A DNA stretch of 37,636 bases from Myxococcales bacterium. GTDB taxonomy: Bacteria > Myxococcota_A > Polyangia > Polyangiales > Houyiibacteriaceae. Below the pieces are notes generated by a model. That model was given only the letters and a program-made list of their open reading frames with translations, was not told where the DNA came from and ran no database searches. The stretch lies in contig JAHBWH010000003.1 in NCBI GenBank assembly GCA_019637115.1, positions 71,701 to 109,336 of the forward strand. The letters are read 5' to 3'. Shown in pieces: positions 13,495-27,383 of the stretch; the stretch's first letter is position 1; each line of letters starts with the position of its first letter. A program made the translations under genes and the position numbers.

Positions 13495-13883
13495 GGGCGC
13501 ACCTCCGCCGCCGCCTCGGCGCCCGTAGCCTTGTCGCGGACCCGGAGGCGCAGCACGAGCGCGGCGTCGTCGCGGGTGACCTCGAGCGCGACGAGCCGCG
13601 CGCTCGGGACCCAGCGGGCCAGCGCGTCGCGGACGTAGACCCGTGCGAGCTCGGCGAGGACCTCGTCGTTGCGCTGGTGGCGGAGCAGGTGCAGCCCGGC
13701 GCCGAAGCTCGTGCGCCAGGGCAGCTCGCCCGACGATCGCGGCGTCGCGCCCTCGGTCATGAGCGCCTGCAGGACCTTGCTGCGCAGCAGCTCCGGACCA
13801 CGGCCCGAGGCGAAGTCGCGCTTGCGGTCGCGGCGGAAGGGCGTGAGCAGCCCGTGGAGCTCGGTCACCGGCGCCTCCATCAC
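13491..13883 (-). CDS. gp25 / W-like baseplate wedge protein
   Basis: A 130-residue member of the GPW/gp25 family. Characteristic features are the [15 protein letters not shown] start, [36 protein letters not shown] (the conserved core) and a final strand region. gp25 nucleates sheath polymerisation at the baseplate. The start is GTG at 13883 or the adjacent ATG at 13880. The GTG gives the usual 4-nt overlap with the previous stop. The downstream partner is the gp6-like gene, as in T4-type and extracellular contractile systems. Confidence 0.87.
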   Translation of the reverse strand: MMEAPVTELHGLLTPFRRDRKRDFASGRGPELLRSKVLQALMTEGATPRSSGELPWRTSFGAGLHLLRHQRNDEVLAELARVYVRDALARWVPSARLVALEVTRDDAALVLRLRVRDKATGAEAAAEVRP

Positions 13884-14554
13884 GGCACCGGAACCGCGCT
13901 GCGCACCGCCTGCAGCGTCTCGATGATGGCGTCGATGGGCGCGATCGCATCGTCGAGCGGCCGGCCTGCGAGGTCGGAGAGGTCGGGCACCTCGGGTCCG
14001 CCCACCATGCCGAGGAAGAGGTTGAGCAGCCCGATGAGCTTGCCGAGCGCGGCCAGGCTCTTGCCGACGTTGGCGGCCTCCTGCGCGACGTTGGCCTGCG
14101 CGCAGCTAGTGATCGCCATCAGGCCCGCGTCCTCGAGCTCGGTGGCGCGGTCGATGGCGCCGAGGATCTGGACCATCTGCTGCTGCAGGTGCAGGAGCTG
14201 GCTGCGCGCCTGCCGGAGCGTGTCGATGACCAGGTCGATGATCCCGATGATCGTGTAGGGCAGCGACAGCTGCGGGATGAGCCGCAGCAGCGCGTTCACC
14301 TTCTCGGCGAGCTCGGGGATGCAGGCCGCGATGGCGGTCGGGTCCGGCGGCGGCCCGAGCGTGTCCGGGATGGCCTTGATGCAGTTGAAGACCGCGACGA
14401 CCGTATCGATGATGTTGAACAGCGGCACCAGCGGCGTGAGCGCGGGCTGGATCACCTCCATCAGGTTGATGTGCTCCATGGTCACGCCGCCGGGCAGCGT
14501 GATCTGGAGCGGGTCGGGGATCTCGGGGATCTCGATGCAGATGGGCAGCGGCAA
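13880..14554 (-). CDS. hydrophobic helical baseplate-region protein
   Basis: A 224-residue protein beginning [20 protein letters not shown]. It is rich in Ile, Leu, Ala and Pro, with long amphipathic helices (about 30-60 and 95-150) but no clear transmembrane segment bounded by charge. A TTG start is chosen because GGAGGAC lies just upstream, formed partly by the spike gene stop. It sits between spike and gp25, where contractile-tail clusters often carry a PAAR or membrane-interacting protein, but no PAAR motif is visible. It may pack inside the hub or act on membranes. Confidence 0.65.
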   Translation of the reverse strand: MPLPICIEIPEIPDPLQITLPGGVTMEHINLMEVIQPALTPLVPLFNIIDTVVAVFNCIKAIPDTLGPPPDPTAIAACIPELAEKVNALLRLIPQLSLPYTIIGIIDLVIDTLRQARSQLLHLQQQMVQILGAIDRATELEDAGLMAITSCAQANVAQEAANVGKSLAALGKLIGLLNLFLGMVGGPEVPDLSDLAGRPLDDAIAPIDAIIETLQAVRSAVPVP

Positions 14555-14563
14555 GTCGTCCTC

Positions 14564-15145
14564 CTAGATCGGGTCCGCGATGGGCCGGACGACGCGGCCG
14601 CCGATGGTGATCTGGACGCCCTCGATGCTGACCGCCCCGACGGCGCGCAGCGTCAGCGCGCTCGTGGCCGCGAGCGTCACGCTGTTCTCCTCGGCGTCGA
14701 ACACGAGGTGGTCGCCGGTCTTGCGGTTGGTCAGCTTCAGCCGCCGCGTGTCCTTCGACTCGTCGAGCTCGACGCGGAACGTGGGCGTCGCGAGCACGCG
14801 GTTGTCCGGCGGGTCCTGCTGCGCCTCCTCGGGGACTTCGCTCTCGCCGTCCGGCTTCCCCCAGTGGGCCGAGAGGTAGTACGGCGCGTCGACGTCGCCC
14901 TGGTTGAAGAACACCGCGACCTCGGCCCCCTCCTCGGGCACCGCGAAGAGCCCACGGTCCTTGAAGCCGCCGCCGGCGGTGCCGAGCGGCCAGGCCCACG
15001 CGCTGTGCGGCTCGACCACCCCGGGGATGCACACACGCACGCGCCCGAGCCGATCGGGGTCGCGGCGGTGGGTGACGTAGCCGACGTACATCCCGAGGAG
15101 CCGGGTGTCGCGGGCCTGGATGTCGTCGTCGAAGGTCGAGAACAT
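14564..15145 (-). CDS. tail spike / baseplate V (gp5-like OB-fold) protein
   Basis: A 193-residue central spike protein. [21 protein letters not shown] and the following strands form the OB fold. [20 protein letters not shown] then PYYLSAHWG is the conserved gp5/VgrG core. The C-terminal 70 residues ([22 protein letters not shown], then [12 protein letters not shown]) look like the start of a beta-helix needle. It punctures the target envelope. No lysozyme domain is present, unlike T4 gp5. It starts a unit with promoter L2 just upstream. Confidence 0.87.
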   Translation of the reverse strand: MFSTFDDDIQARDTRLLGMYVGYVTHRRDPDRLGRVRVCIPGVVEPHSAWAWPLGTAGGGFKDRGLFAVPEEGAEVAVFFNQGDVDAPYYLSAHWGKPDGESEVPEEAQQDPPDNRVLATPTFRVELDESKDTRRLKLTNRKTGDHLVFDAEENSVTLAATSALTLRAVGAVSIEGVQITIGGRVVRPIADPI

Positions 15146-15172
15146 GGGGCCTGCCGAGCGAGGTGGTCCACC

Positions 15173-15206
15173 GGAGTAGAGCCACCCGCCGCGGGCCTCG
15201 GGACAC
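15173..15206 (-). promoter_or_regulatory. structural-region promoter element L2
   Basis: On the minus strand, GTGTCCC (15200-15206), 16 nt, then GGCTCTACTCC (15173-15183). Both boxes and the spacing are identical to L1. It lies in the 79-bp gap between the hub and spike genes. Confidence 0.65.
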
Positions 15207-15224
15207 CGCCCCTCGCATGCCGGC

Positions 15225-16496
15225 TCAGTACGGCACGCTCATCTGGGCCTCGGGATCCTCGGCGCCGATCGGCTGGTCGCCGCGCCGGTACTCGATGTGC
15301 GTGGCGCCCGACTCCGGGTCGACGACCTCGACCTCGGTCACCGCCGCGGCCGCGCCGGCCTCGCTCTGGTTCCGCTCACCCCGCTGCTCCTGGGCGACCT
15401 GGCGCGCCCGGCGGCCGCTGCCGTCCCGCGTCAGCTTGAGCTCGCAGACGTAGCCCGACGACGAGACGACGTGCTTGACGTCGGTGACGTAGTACTTGCC
15501 CGAGAGCAGCCCCGAGATGCCGCGCACCTCGACGATGCTCTTCGCGTGCAGCGTCGGGTCGCCGACCACGCGCAGCGAGAGCTTCACCGTCCCCCGCTCG
15601 GAGCGGCGGAAGCGGGCCTGCGCCTCCCGGCCGGCGCGCTCGCTCGTCGGGGCCGCCGTGGGCGCGACGGTGGCGGTGGCGTTGCGGGTCTCGAGCGTGG
15701 TCGCGCCGGTCTCGGGGTCGACCACCTCGACGACCTCGGCGAGCGTCTCACGTTCGGCGGAGTCGTTGTTCGCGGTCTCCTCGATGGTGCTGCGCGTGAG
15801 CGGGTCCCGGCCGCGCACGGTGACCCGGCCCGCCCGGCGGCCGAGGTCGCTCTCGACGTTGACGGCGAGCACGTCGCCTCGCCCCGGGTCGGCGTACCAG
15901 GTGAAGACGTGGGTCGGCGCGGCGCTCTGCCGGCGCGCGTGGAAGTGGAAGCCGCCGTCGTCCACGTAGAACTCGAACTCCTCGCGGCTCGCGAGGCGGC
16001 GCAGGAAGCGGGCGTCGGTCTCCCCGGTCTGGTTGATGACCTCGAGCACCTCGCCGGTGTCCTCGACGTCGACCAGCGTGCCCTCGTAGCCGTGCTCTTC
16101 CGCGATGGCTCTGGCCACGTCGGCGCGGCTCATGTTCTCGAAGGCGCGCGTCTTGGCCTCGCGGTCCATCAGCACGCTCGTCGCGCGGCCCTCGAGGGTG
16201 AGCGTCGTGAAGCCCTTGAGCTTGCGGACGACCACGCGCCGCGGCGGCGCCATGTTGCCGGGGTAGCCCCAGCTCACCTGGAGCACCGCGCCGCCGGCGA
16301 GGTCCTCGCGGTCGAAGAGCGAGAGGTCGAAGTTGTCGAGCTGGATGGAGACCTGGTCGGCCTTGCGCTCGGCGTCCTCGAAGGTGAACGCGATGATGCG
16401 GCCCCCGAGGTCGAGCGGCTCGCCGCCCTCGGCCTGCTCGTCGGGGAGCAGCGTGATGCGCACGCCGGGCGCGCTGCGGTCGACGATCGGGTTCAC
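15225..16496 (-). CDS. baseplate hub protein (phage late control D / gp27-like)
   Basis: A 423-residue hub protein. Family features include [20 protein letters not shown] followed by [40 protein letters not shown] and [20 protein letters not shown], the typical D-protein core, then a tail with [20 protein letters not shown] and [12 protein letters not shown]. It forms the trimeric adaptor between tube and spike. The GTG overlaps the LysM stop (GTGA). The C-terminal 50 residues are low-complexity and charged. Confidence 0.87.
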   Translation of the reverse strand: MNPIVDRSAPGVRITLLPDEQAEGGEPLDLGGRIIAFTFEDAERKADQVSIQLDNFDLSLFDREDLAGGAVLQVSWGYPGNMAPPRRVVVRKLKGFTTLTLEGRATSVLMDREAKTRAFENMSRADVARAIAEEHGYEGTLVDVEDTGEVLEVINQTGETDARFLRRLASREEFEFYVDDGGFHFHARRQSAAPTHVFTWYADPGRGDVLAVNVESDLGRRAGRVTVRGRDPLTRSTIEETANNDSAERETLAEVVEVVDPETGATTLETRNATATVAPTAAPTSERAGREAQARFRRSERGTVKLSLRVVGDPTLHAKSIVEVRGISGLLSGKYYVTDVKHVVSSSGYVCELKLTRDGSGRRARQVAQEQRGERNQSEAGAAAAVTEVEVVDPESGATHIEYRRGDQPIGAEDPEAQMSVPY

Positions 16497-16831
16497 GCCG
16501 CCCTCCGCCGCTGCTCGGAGAGGATGACGTCAGTGAGCACCCGGACCGACGGCACGAAGAGCGCGCGCCCGGGCTCGAGCGCGAGCGTCGGGTCGACGAT
16601 GGGGTCCGGCTGGAAGTCGGCGATGACCCACCAGAAGCCGCAGGCCCGCGGCAGCGGCGCGAAGTAGGTCCCGGCGAGGCCCCAGAGCGTGTCGCCCTGG
16701 ACGACCGTGTGCCGCCGCGTGTCCGCGAGCTCGCGGTAGCCGTAGGGCTCGCGCTCGCTCAGGAAGAGCCGGCCCGCCTCGTCGCGGGTGCCGAGGGTGA
16801 AGCGGTGCCGGGAGCCGGACGCGGGCGGCAT
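16493..16831 (-). CDS. LysM-domain baseplate protein (gp53/X-like)
   Basis: A 112-residue protein. [19 protein letters not shown] (about 40-58) is a LysM start. It is followed by [15 protein letters not shown] and [15 protein letters not shown], matching the baseplate LysM proteins of contractile tails. These proteins clamp tube initiator to hub and wedge. It starts 2 bp after the tube-initiator stop with GGAGG as its ribosome site, and its stop overlaps the hub start. The order tube-initiator, LysM, hub, spike is the standard one. Confidence 0.83.
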   Translation of the reverse strand: MPPASGSRHRFTLGTRDEAGRLFLSEREPYGYRELADTRRHTVVQGDTLWGLAGTYFAPLPRACGFWWVIADFQPDPIVDPTLALEPGRALFVPSVRVLTDVILSEQRRRAA

Positions 16832-16833
16832 GG

Positions 16834-17334
16834 TCAGACCTCCTCCCGCAGCGCGTCGGAGGTCACCCGCACATCGAGGATCTCCTCGAAGGACACGTTG
16901 GCGGAGTAGACCAGCGCGCGGCCGTCCACGCCGAACTGCCGGTACTGGAACTCCACGCCGGTGAGCACCGCCTCGACGGTGAGCACGCCGGGCCAGATGA
17001 AGAGCGTGCGCGGCGGCGCGGTGGCGGCGACGCCCTCGGTCGCCTCGGGCGGCACCGTCAGCGCGCGCAGGAACGCGCGGAACGCCATGATGTCGACGTC
17101 GCCGGGCTGCTCCGCCGCGAAGACGCGGTCGAGGTAGAACTCGACGCCGCTCAGCTCGCGGTTGCCGGTGCTCTGGTACTGCAGCACCTGGTGCGAGAGC
17201 CCGGGCACGGCGAGCCGGTTCCAGTTGACCTGCACCTTCTCGACGAGCTGCGTCGGGTTGAACAGGCACTCGACGGCCTCGCCGGTCACGACGTTGACGA
17301 GCGAGCAGCGCGGCGGACGGGCGTCAAAGGGCAT
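16834..17334 (-). CDS. contractile injection system tube-initiator protein (CIS_tube)
   Basis: A 166-residue protein with the family hallmark [20 protein letters not shown], then [24 protein letters not shown] and a C-terminal FSVN-type region ([13 protein letters not shown]). Such proteins (Afp7/PVC7-like) sit between the hub and the first tube ring. The ATG has a GGAG site about 10 nt upstream. It lies directly between tape measure and LysM genes, as expected. Confidence 0.83.
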   Translation of the reverse strand: MPFDARPPRCSLVNVVTGEAVECLFNPTQLVEKVQVNWNRLAVPGLSHQVLQYQSTGNRELSGVEFYLDRVFAAEQPGDVDIMAFRAFLRALTVPPEATEGVAATAPPRTLFIWPGVLTVEAVLTGVEFQYRQFGVDGRALVYSANVSFEEILDVRVTSDALREEV

Positions 17335-17348
17335 CGCGGCGCTCCGAG

Positions 17349-20162
17349 TCAGTACGCGGGCACGGGCGTGAAGGCCCGGCTCGCGTTGTCCTGGTTGGCG
17401 TTGTGGGTGGCGCGGGCGATGGTCTCGCCGTCGACCTGGACCTGGATCTGGAACGGCGGCGGCTGGCCCCGCTCGCGGGCGCGGTCGTTGGCGAAGCCGC
17501 GGAGGTTCGCCTCGAGCTGCGCGAAGTCGTTCATGCGGTTGGTGGCGTCGGCCGCCGACGGCATCGCCGAGCTCGCCGCCTCGGCCCGGCGCGCGGTGTC
17601 CTGCGTGTTCCCTACGGCCGAGAACGAGTCCTCGGTGCGGACCTCGGTGGAGAGCGGCTGCCGGCTCAGGCGCTCGAGGCTGTCGGGCAGCAACACGTCG
17701 GGGATGGCCCGCAGGATGCGGATGACCATGTCCTTGATGGCGTCGAACACGGACTGGATCGCACGGCCGACGCCGCGGAAGAAGTCCACGACGGGCTGCA
17801 GGAAGCTCATGATGCCGTCGGCGATGGACTGGAAGATCCCCGTAAACCAGCGCCAGATGCCGACGAAGAACTGCCCGACGCCGCGGAAGAAGTTGCCGAT
17901 GGACTCGACCGCGCCGGCGATGGCGTTCGGCAGCGTGTCGGTGAACCAGAGGTAGATCGCCGCCGCCGTCTCGCCGATCCACGTGCCGGCCGCGACGAAG
18001 GCGTCCTTGACCACGCGGATCACGTCGATGACGACGGTGACCACCTCGACGAGCCCGGCGAAGGCGAGCGTGATGACGGTGACGATGGCGCCGAACACCT
18101 GGCCGAGGAACTCGCCGAGGGAGCGCCAGGCGCTGGTCGACTCCCCCACCGCGCCAGTGCCCTCGTCGGTCGCGCCGGTGAGGCGCCGCCACGCCTCCTG
18201 GAGCCGCCCGATCGCCTCGCCGACGACCTCGAAGGCGGGCCGGATGTACTCGAGCATCGAGCGGAAGCCGGCGACGATGCCCCCGGTGACGCGGAGGCTG
18301 ATCGCCCACAGCTTGGCGAACCAGGTCACCACGGTGGCGATGGCGCCGCCGACGGCCGCCCCGAAGCTGCGGAACTCCGCCGAGGGCAGCGAGGCGGCGC
18401 CGCCGGCCACCTCGCCGAAGAGGCCGCCGATCTCCTCCTGCAGCACCGAGAAGGCCTCGGCGAGGTCCTCGAAGACCGGGCGCGCCTCCTCGATGGTGCG
18501 GGTGAAGCCGTCCTTGAAGCCCTCCCAGATCTGCTGGATGCGGTAGACGACCTGCCAGACCGAGATGAGGAAGCGCTTCAGCCCCTGGTTCTCGGCGCGG
18601 TCGAGCTCCTCGCGCACGGCGCCGCTGAAGCCGCCCTGCTCGAAGAGCTGCGTGAGCCCCTGGAAGAACAGGCTGACGCGCTGCCAGGTGCGGCGGGCGA
18701 AGTCGGCGATGCCGCCGAGGTTGCGCTGGAAGGCGACGTAGAAGCCGGCGACGACCGCGGCGAGCACCGCGATGACGAGGATCGCGGGCAGCAGCGTCGC
18801 CATCACGCCGCCGAGGGTGATGCCCAGCGCCTTGAAGCCGATCGCGAGCAGGGCGACGGCGGCCTTGGCCGCGATGACGCCGCCGACCAGCGTGAGGAAC
18901 ACGCCCGCGCCGACGGCGAGCCCGGCGAAGAGCTTCTTGATGGGCGCCGGCACCGCCTGGATGGCCTTGATGAGCCCGCTGAGCAGGCTCGCGAGCGCGC
19001 CGACGATGGGCTTGAACACGGCCGCGAAGGGCTCGCCCAAGACGACGGCCAGCGTCTGCACGAGCCCCTGCACGAGGGTCTTCTGCCCCTCGAAGGTGTC
19101 GAGGAGCTGCTCGCGGAAGCTCTGGGCGGTGCCGCCGGCGTTGCCCATCTCCTGGCGCAGCGCCTCGATGGCCTCGGCGCCCTGCAGGGTCACCTCGCGG
19201 CCGTCCCGCATCGTCGTGAACGAGGCGTTGAGGATCGCGTTGAAGGCCAGCAGGCCGCGCGCGCCGAAGGCGGTGGCGACCCGGCGGTTGCGCTCCTCCT
19301 CGGACATACCGCGCGTGACGTCGGCGAAGTCGAGCATGATGTCGACGATCGAGCGCATGCGCCCGCTCTGTTGGTCGAAGATGTCGACGCCCGCGCCGAG
19401 GATCGCCTGCTGCGCGCGGCTCTCCGCGCCCACGCGCCGCACCGCCTCGCGGAAGGCGGTCGACGAGGACGAGGCGTCGATGTTGCGGTTCCGGAGCAGG
19501 CCCATCGTGATGAGCACGTCGTTGAGCTCCTGCCCGAACACGGAGCCCGCGGCGGCGGCCTTGGCGAGGCCGGCCTCGAAGTCGCGCGCCTGGAAGTTCG
19601 AGAGCTGGGTGATCCGCAGCAGGCGATCGGTGACCGACGCGGCCTGGTCGGCGGCCATGCCGTAGGCGTTGAGCGTGCCGACGACCGCCTCGGCGGCCTG
19701 GGCCACGCCGAGCTGTCCCAGCGAGCCCGCCGCGAGGTCGAGCACGGGGACGAGGGTACGTGTCGCCTGCTCCGCGGTCTGGCCCGCTGTCGCCAGGGAC
19801 TGGAGCCCCTCGACGGCTTCGTCGGGCGAGAACTGCGTGACCGAGCCGGCCTCGATCGCCGCGTCGCGGAGCATCCGCAGCTGCTGCGCGGTGGCGCGCG
19901 TGACGGCGCCGACCGCCGCGAGCCCCTGCTCGAAGCGCCCGGCGGCGTTGGCGAGGGCGAGGCTGCCGGCGACGACGGCCGCGCCAGCGGTGAACACGGC
20001 GAGGCCCACGCCCAGCTGGCGGAAGGCCGATGACATGCGCGCGGCGCCCCCGGTGACCCGCTCGTCGAGGCTCCCGAACTGCCGCTCGAGGTGGGCCATC
20101 TTCGCCGACGCGAGGTCGCGCGCGGTGAAGACGAAGCCGAGGCCGAGGTTGTTGAGCGCCAT
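17349..20162 (-). CDS. tail tape measure protein (TP901-type)
   Basis: A 937-residue tape measure protein. The N-terminal 350 residues carry the conserved TP901 core ([22 protein letters not shown], then [41 protein letters not shown]). Hydrophobic Gly/Ala/Val segments follow (about 395-475 and 580-760) that could span membranes during DNA or cargo delivery. The C-terminus is charged. Length sets tail-tube length. The presence of a long tape measure argues for a real extended tail. A GAAGGTAG site precedes the ATG. Confidence 0.88.
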   Translation of the reverse strand: MALNNLGLGFVFTARDLASAKMAHLERQFGSLDERVTGGAARMSSAFRQLGVGLAVFTAGAAVVAGSLALANAAGRFEQGLAAVGAVTRATAQQLRMLRDAAIEAGSVTQFSPDEAVEGLQSLATAGQTAEQATRTLVPVLDLAAGSLGQLGVAQAAEAVVGTLNAYGMAADQAASVTDRLLRITQLSNFQARDFEAGLAKAAAAGSVFGQELNDVLITMGLLRNRNIDASSSSTAFREAVRRVGAESRAQQAILGAGVDIFDQQSGRMRSIVDIMLDFADVTRGMSEEERNRRVATAFGARGLLAFNAILNASFTTMRDGREVTLQGAEAIEALRQEMGNAGGTAQSFREQLLDTFEGQKTLVQGLVQTLAVVLGEPFAAVFKPIVGALASLLSGLIKAIQAVPAPIKKLFAGLAVGAGVFLTLVGGVIAAKAAVALLAIGFKALGITLGGVMATLLPAILVIAVLAAVVAGFYVAFQRNLGGIADFARRTWQRVSLFFQGLTQLFEQGGFSGAVREELDRAENQGLKRFLISVWQVVYRIQQIWEGFKDGFTRTIEEARPVFEDLAEAFSVLQEEIGGLFGEVAGGAASLPSAEFRSFGAAVGGAIATVVTWFAKLWAISLRVTGGIVAGFRSMLEYIRPAFEVVGEAIGRLQEAWRRLTGATDEGTGAVGESTSAWRSLGEFLGQVFGAIVTVITLAFAGLVEVVTVVIDVIRVVKDAFVAAGTWIGETAAAIYLWFTDTLPNAIAGAVESIGNFFRGVGQFFVGIWRWFTGIFQSIADGIMSFLQPVVDFFRGVGRAIQSVFDAIKDMVIRILRAIPDVLLPDSLERLSRQPLSTEVRTEDSFSAVGNTQDTARRAEAASSAMPSAADATNRMNDFAQLEANLRGFANDRARERGQPPPFQIQVQVDGETIARATHNANQDNASRAFTPVPAY

Positions 20163-20168
20163 GTCCGA

Positions 20169-20356
20169 CTACCTTCGTCTGCCTGCCTTCTCGATCTCGC
20201 GGGCCTCGCGCTGCCGCTGCTGCCCGACGCGCTCGAGCAGCCAGTCCCGGTCGGTGGTGGAGAGGTCGAGGGCCTCGGAGAGCGTCGCGCCGAGCCCCGA
20301 GCCGCCGTGCTGTCGCCAGCAGAGCTGGAAGAGGCCCTCGCGCCAGCCGTCGAGGC

Positions 20357-20360
<4 letters not shown>
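20169..20360 (-). CDS. small tail-assembly protein overlapping the zinc-binding gene
   Basis: A 63-residue helical protein with [18 protein letters not shown] followed by [21 protein letters not shown] chose the GTG at 20360 because it overlaps the upstream stop in the usual GTGA form. The frame also extends to a GTG at 20474, overlapping the other gene by 118 bp. Position just before the tape measure matches the second tail-assembly chaperone (GT-like). No canonical slippery heptamer is visible in the overlap, so independent coupled translation is favoured over programmed frameshifting. Confidence 0.6.
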
Positions 20361-21130
<770 letters not shown>

Positions 21131-21190
21131 GCGCGCGCCTCCAATGCGACGGGTCGTCGGAGGACGGCGCTCGACGGCGCGGCCTCCATC

Positions 21191-21222
21191 GGAGTAGAGC
21201 CGGAGGCGCGGGGACGTGGGAC
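21191..21222 (-). promoter_or_regulatory. structural-region promoter element L3
   Basis: On the minus strand, a GTCCC box (21218-21222), 16 nt, then GGCTCTACTCC (21191-21201). It is about 60 nt upstream of the zinc-binding assembly gene and restarts late transcription after the plus-strand cargo cassette. Confidence 0.65.
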
Positions 21223-21450
21223 GGTGCGCGCTGCGACGCGCGAGTAAACTGCGTGGTTCGGCCCCTCTCCGCTCGCCATGATCGGAGGCGACGTCCGCCA
21301 CTATTGCCCACGGGATGGCGATCGACGAACATGGTGACCGCACGCCACAGGATGACAGCTCCCGATGGACCCCTCCCGCCTCGCCAACGAGAAGGACTTC
21401 GACGACGACCTTGCTGATGAGGCCTCCGCTCGAACGACGACCACCTGTTC
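21223..21450. other. gap upstream of the cargo cassette, possible frameshifted 5' end of the LRV gene
   Basis: No confident gene. A plus-strand frame from an ATG at 21365 reads [20 protein letters not shown] and looks coding, but only the -1 frame after about 21420 continues into the LRV-like repeats. The cassette must be transcribed from here, yet I see no convincing -35/-10 pair. TAAACT at 21243-21248 is the only weak -10 candidate. Confidence 0.35.
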
Positions 21451-21633
21451 ATGGTCGCGATCGGACGGCGGGACTGTCCTGCGGGACTCCTGGTCGACCT
21501 CTCGCAGGCAGTCGCCCCAGCAGTTCGGCGCGCAGTGGCCGCCCACGCTAACACCCCGCTTGTGACCCTTCGTCGGATGGCGAAGGACGACGACGACGAA
21601 GTTGCTCGGATCGCTAAGGATAGGCTTCTATGA
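21451..21633 (+). CDS. LRV-repeat-like small protein, possibly 5'-frameshifted
   Basis: A 60-residue frame with APAVRRAVAAHANTPLVTLR then RMAKDDDDEVARIAKDRLL, matching the leucine-rich-repeat-variant pattern (VRRAVA, N-TP, L, A-D, EV). Its stop overlaps the next start by 4 nt (ATGA), so it belongs to the cassette. The ATG at 21451 lacks a ribosome site. A coding-looking N-terminal segment in another frame (21365-21420) suggests a frameshift, either a mutation or a sequencing error. In other proteins such repeats mediate protein contacts. Here it may be a regulatory or sensor subunit (inference). Confidence 0.5.
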   Translation: MVAIGRRDCPAGLLVDLSQAVAPAVRRAVAAHANTPLVTLRRMAKDDDDEVARIAKDRLL

Positions 21634-22859
21634 TTCAAGCATATCGCTGCGGTCGCTGCGGAGAGAGTCACTCCCTGAGCGACGAGGTGGGAAGGAGACA
21701 CCTCGCCTACGCCCTGAGCGCGAAGGAGTTCGGCGGGTTCCTCGACTTCGCCTCTACGGCGGGCGCTCACGCTTACATCACCGAGAATACACAGCAGTAC
21801 GTGCGAGACGTGCAGGTCTTCGAGGTCCTCGGAGACAAATTCTCGAGAAGTGGAATCTTCGCTGGTCGAGAGGCTGCCTCCAACTGGCTCACCGAGCGCG
21901 TCGCCGTCAACGCTGACAACGTCGACCAAATACTCCGACGACTACAGGGCGACGGCGCCGGAGAGGTCGACGCTCTTCGACAGATTAACGGATCTCTGCG
22001 AGGCCTGGTTCACCGAGCAGAGTTCATCACTGACGCGAGCGGACACGTGCCCGCCAACACCGCGGGAGTAGACCTTCAGGTCGTCAACCGCTTCACGGGC
22101 GAGGTCGTCGAGAGGATTCAAGTCAAGAGCAACTGGAGCAGTGACCCCACCACCTTGCGGCAGACCCTGTCGAAGTTCTTGTCCGGGCCGGGGTACGACG
22201 AGTCGGTCACGCTGGCCGGCCCAAAGGAGCTCATCGAGCAAGCAAGGGAGATGGGTATCCCCAATCGGCTCGTTGTGGTGAGTGATGTTGATGGCAACCG
22301 GATTTCGGGCGAGCGGCTTCGAACGCTGGTCGAGGAAGGCGGCAAGGCTGTCGACGGTCGTATCACGCTTGCCGGGGTTGCCGAGAGGGCGGGGCAAGGT
22401 GCGATCGTCGGCGCGGCTGTCGCAGCCACCATCGCCGGCATTAGCACGTACATCGCGTATCGGCGCGGCGAGATCAGCGGCACGGAGGCGTTCCGCCGAG
22501 TTGGCGTAGAAGCCTCAAAGGGTGCCGTCATTGGCGGCGCTCTCGGTGGTGTGTCGGTTCTCTTTCCTCCGGGCGCCATCGGCATCGGCATCGGCATCGT
22601 GGTCGGTGCCCAACTGCGCCGCGTCGTCGACATCGCCTATGGGAAGGGGGCCTATCTCGACATCGTTCGCTCGATGGGAGCTGTTGAGGCGAGCCTTGCG
22701 TCCACGGCGACCGGCATCGCAGTCATCCAGGACTCTACGCGGATCGCCAGACACGCCCAGCGAGCGACGGTCGAGTCCATGCTGGACTTCGCAGAGACCT
22801 CCATCGAGACCGATGACATGCTCGAGCGGCTGCGAGTGTTTCAGCGCGGGGGAGAGTAG
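21630..22859 (+). CDS. QxK-type nuclease-like protein with glycine-zipper membrane region
   Basis: A 409-residue protein. A CGRC knuckle lies at 7-10. Residues about 130-185 show a PD-(D/E)xK-like pattern: E131, GVD with D148, a beta-turn, then IQVKS with Q164 and K166, as in Mrr-type QxK nucleases. Residues about 255-275 and 298-327 are two Gly-rich hydrophobic segments (GAIVGAAVAATIAG, GAVIGGALGG, GIGIGIVVGA) that look like a membrane-inserting glycine zipper. It is coupled to the LRV gene and sits 2 bp before the TerB gene. Codons are visibly less GC-rich than in the phage genes. A defence effector or superinfection-exclusion protein is plausible. Function is not proven. Confidence 0.7.
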   Translation: MIQAYRCGRCGESHSLSDEVGRRHLAYALSAKEFGGFLDFASTAGAHAYITENTQQYVRDVQVFEVLGDKFSRSGIFAGREAASNWLTERVAVNADNVDQILRRLQGDGAGEVDALRQINGSLRGLVHRAEFITDASGHVPANTAGVDLQVVNRFTGEVVERIQVKSNWSSDPTTLRQTLSKFLSGPGYDESVTLAGPKELIEQAREMGIPNRLVVVSDVDGNRISGERLRTLVEEGGKAVDGRITLAGVAERAGQGAIVGAAVAATIAGISTYIAYRRGEISGTEAFRRVGVEASKGAVIGGALGGVSVLFPPGAIGIGIGIVVGAQLRRVVDIAYGKGAYLDIVRSMGAVEASLASTATGIAVIQDSTRIARHAQRATVESMLDFAETSIETDDMLERLRVFQRGGE

Positions 22860-22861
22860 CC

Positions 22862-24676
22862 ATGCAGCAGCGCAACGCGATGACTTCCGCGACGAGTGGC
22901 CTTCGAGGAAAGGTGCATCTGGCTGATCTGAACCTGGAATGGTTCGAGGACCGAGACCTTGCAGACGACCTGGGCGCGGACTGCCTCAAGTTGTTCGAGG
23001 CGACGGAAGACAAGTTCGAGTCCGTACGCAACCAGCGGTGGTACAAGCGGCTCTGGAGCACTCTCACCGGGGGGAACACCCGCCAGTTGGCAGCCGGCTG
23101 CGAAAGCCTGGCGCAGGCTCAGCAGCTTCTGCTCCAGGTTCTCCAGGTTCACGCCCAGACCAACGCGCAGTCCAACGCTCTGATGCTGGTGGTTGCCAAG
23201 GGCCTGCGGCATGTCGAGCATCAGCAGAACCAGGTTGTGCGGGCGATTGTCGGCATGGCCGATCGAATCGAACTACTGGAGCAGGAGGTCGCGCTTCATC
23301 GACGCCAACTGAACTCCGATCCGTCGAATGAACTCACCTGGAATCAGGAGCACCGACTTCTCCTGTGGAAGGTCATGGTTCTCGCCGCATTCGCAGACGG
23401 CGAGGTAGATCATCATGAGGATGCCCTATTGGAGCACAAGCTCGGGCAGCTAACGCTGTCGGGCCCTTACCTCGAAGAAGCACACGAGTTTAGATCGACG
23501 CCTGGACCGATCGGCGAAGACCTTGAACGCGTCGACTCTTACCAGATGCGACTCACCATGTTCCGGCATGCCCTGGGCGTAATGTATGCGGACGGCAAGT
23601 TGGAGTCATCGGAACGGGCCCTGGCAGAGCGGCTCTCGGCGACGCTCCATATTCGAGATCGCGACGAAACGAGAATCCGAGAGGCCTTCTCAGGGATCCA
23701 CGCGGAGCCAGACCTTGAGCGTCTCGAAGACCTGATCGGAGGGGGGAAGAAGCGACGTGCCCCTGCTCCGGATTCCGAGGAGTACGCGGTCATTGATTCT
23801 CGGCGAGCCGAGTTGAGGGAAGCCGAGCGGCTTAGAGCGGACGGCATCGCGGAGGTATGTAGCGCCTTGCGCGAGGTGGGTCCGGCTTGGGCCGAGGCCG
23901 TCTCCGCCAAGCTCGGCTACGCCGTTGTGCTGCCCATTCTTCAGGCGTTCGAGGCGTACGGTGAGCTTCCAGAAGACAGCAGCGTCTCTGATCTCGTGGG
24001 TACCCTGGATCCCGAAACCATTCTTGCGGCGGTAAACGAAGGGTTACCCAAGGTAGGGAGAGCTCTCGAAGCGTACGTCTCCGACCTTGAGCGCGGATTC
24101 GCGTTCTCCCAGGCGCTCGGTGAGCGGTTTCATGGAACCTGGGACGAGGTGATTAACGATGACGGTGGTTGGGAGTCGACCCTGGCCGAACTTGGCGCGG
24201 CGGGGGCAGACTTGCTTGACTCACAGCCTTCCGGAATCGGACAGATGGTGAAGGGAGGCGCCCTCGGCTACGCAGGAGCCGCGCTTCTCGGCCCGGTCGG
24301 ATGGCTGGGAGCTGCAGCAGCCCTTTATTTCGACGGCGAGTCGAAGGACAAGAACCTCCGCCGAGCGGCAAATCGATGGGATTCCGCTGTGCGCCGCTTT
24401 GGTGAGAGCACGGACCGATGGGGCGAGAGAGCCGCCAAACACATGGAGTCGTTCCTGCTCTCGGTTGTCGCCGAGGTCGAACAGTTCGTGTCAGAAGCCG
24501 ACACGCCGGATGCTGCGGCGCTACCGGTCCAGCAGATGATCGTGGACCTGGAGGGCGACGAATCGCAGGCCGCGGGCTCACTTCCTGCCGGCGAAAACGC
24601 GAACGACTGTCCGAGTTGCGGACGCCACTACACATCAGACGATGCGTGGTGCCCCGTTTGTGAGGTGGCCTTGTAG
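22862..24676 (+). CDS. TerB-domain protein with glycine zipper and C-terminal zinc ribbon
   Basis: A 604-residue protein. Residues about 75-150 are Gln-rich and coiled. Residues about 165-280 form a TerB-like domain with two acidic motifs, ADGEVDHHE at 178-186 and ADGKLESSE at 243-251, likely metal-binding. Residues 457-490 are a Gly/Ala hydrophobic hairpin ([19 protein letters not shown]). A four-Cys ribbon closes the protein (C583, C586, C597, C600). The ATG follows GGGGAGAG, 2 bp after the nuclease-like gene. TerB domains occur in stress and phage-defence complexes near membranes, which fits a two-component effector and sensor cassette (inference). Confidence 0.75.
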   Translation: MQQRNAMTSATSGLRGKVHLADLNLEWFEDRDLADDLGADCLKLFEATEDKFESVRNQRWYKRLWSTLTGGNTRQLAAGCESLAQAQQLLLQVLQVHAQTNAQSNALMLVVAKGLRHVEHQQNQVVRAIVGMADRIELLEQEVALHRRQLNSDPSNELTWNQEHRLLLWKVMVLAAFADGEVDHHEDALLEHKLGQLTLSGPYLEEAHEFRSTPGPIGEDLERVDSYQMRLTMFRHALGVMYADGKLESSERALAERLSATLHIRDRDETRIREAFSGIHAEPDLERLEDLIGGGKKRRAPAPDSEEYAVIDSRRAELREAERLRADGIAEVCSALREVGPAWAEAVSAKLGYAVVLPILQAFEAYGELPEDSSVSDLVGTLDPETILAAVNEGLPKVGRALEAYVSDLERGFAFSQALGERFHGTWDEVINDDGGWESTLAELGAAGADLLDSQPSGIGQMVKGGALGYAGAALLGPVGWLGAAAALYFDGESKDKNLRRAANRWDSAVRRFGESTDRWGERAAKHMESFLLSVVAEVEQFVSEADTPDAAALPVQQMIVDLEGDESQAAGSLPAGENANDCPSCGRHYTSDDAWCPVCEVAL

Positions 24677-24686
24677 GTCTTGTAGC

Positions 24687-25148
<462 letters not shown>

Positions 25149-25160
25149 GGGTCGTCCTCC

Positions 25161-27379
<2,219 letters not shown>

Positions 27380-27383
<4 letters not shown>

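Noticed and set aside
17403-20033. An 876-codon plus-strand open frame opposite the tape measure gene
   Set aside because: It is rich in Glu, Asp, Arg and Ala without any domain and mirrors a well-supported tape measure gene. Such antisense frames are expected in very GC-rich DNA.
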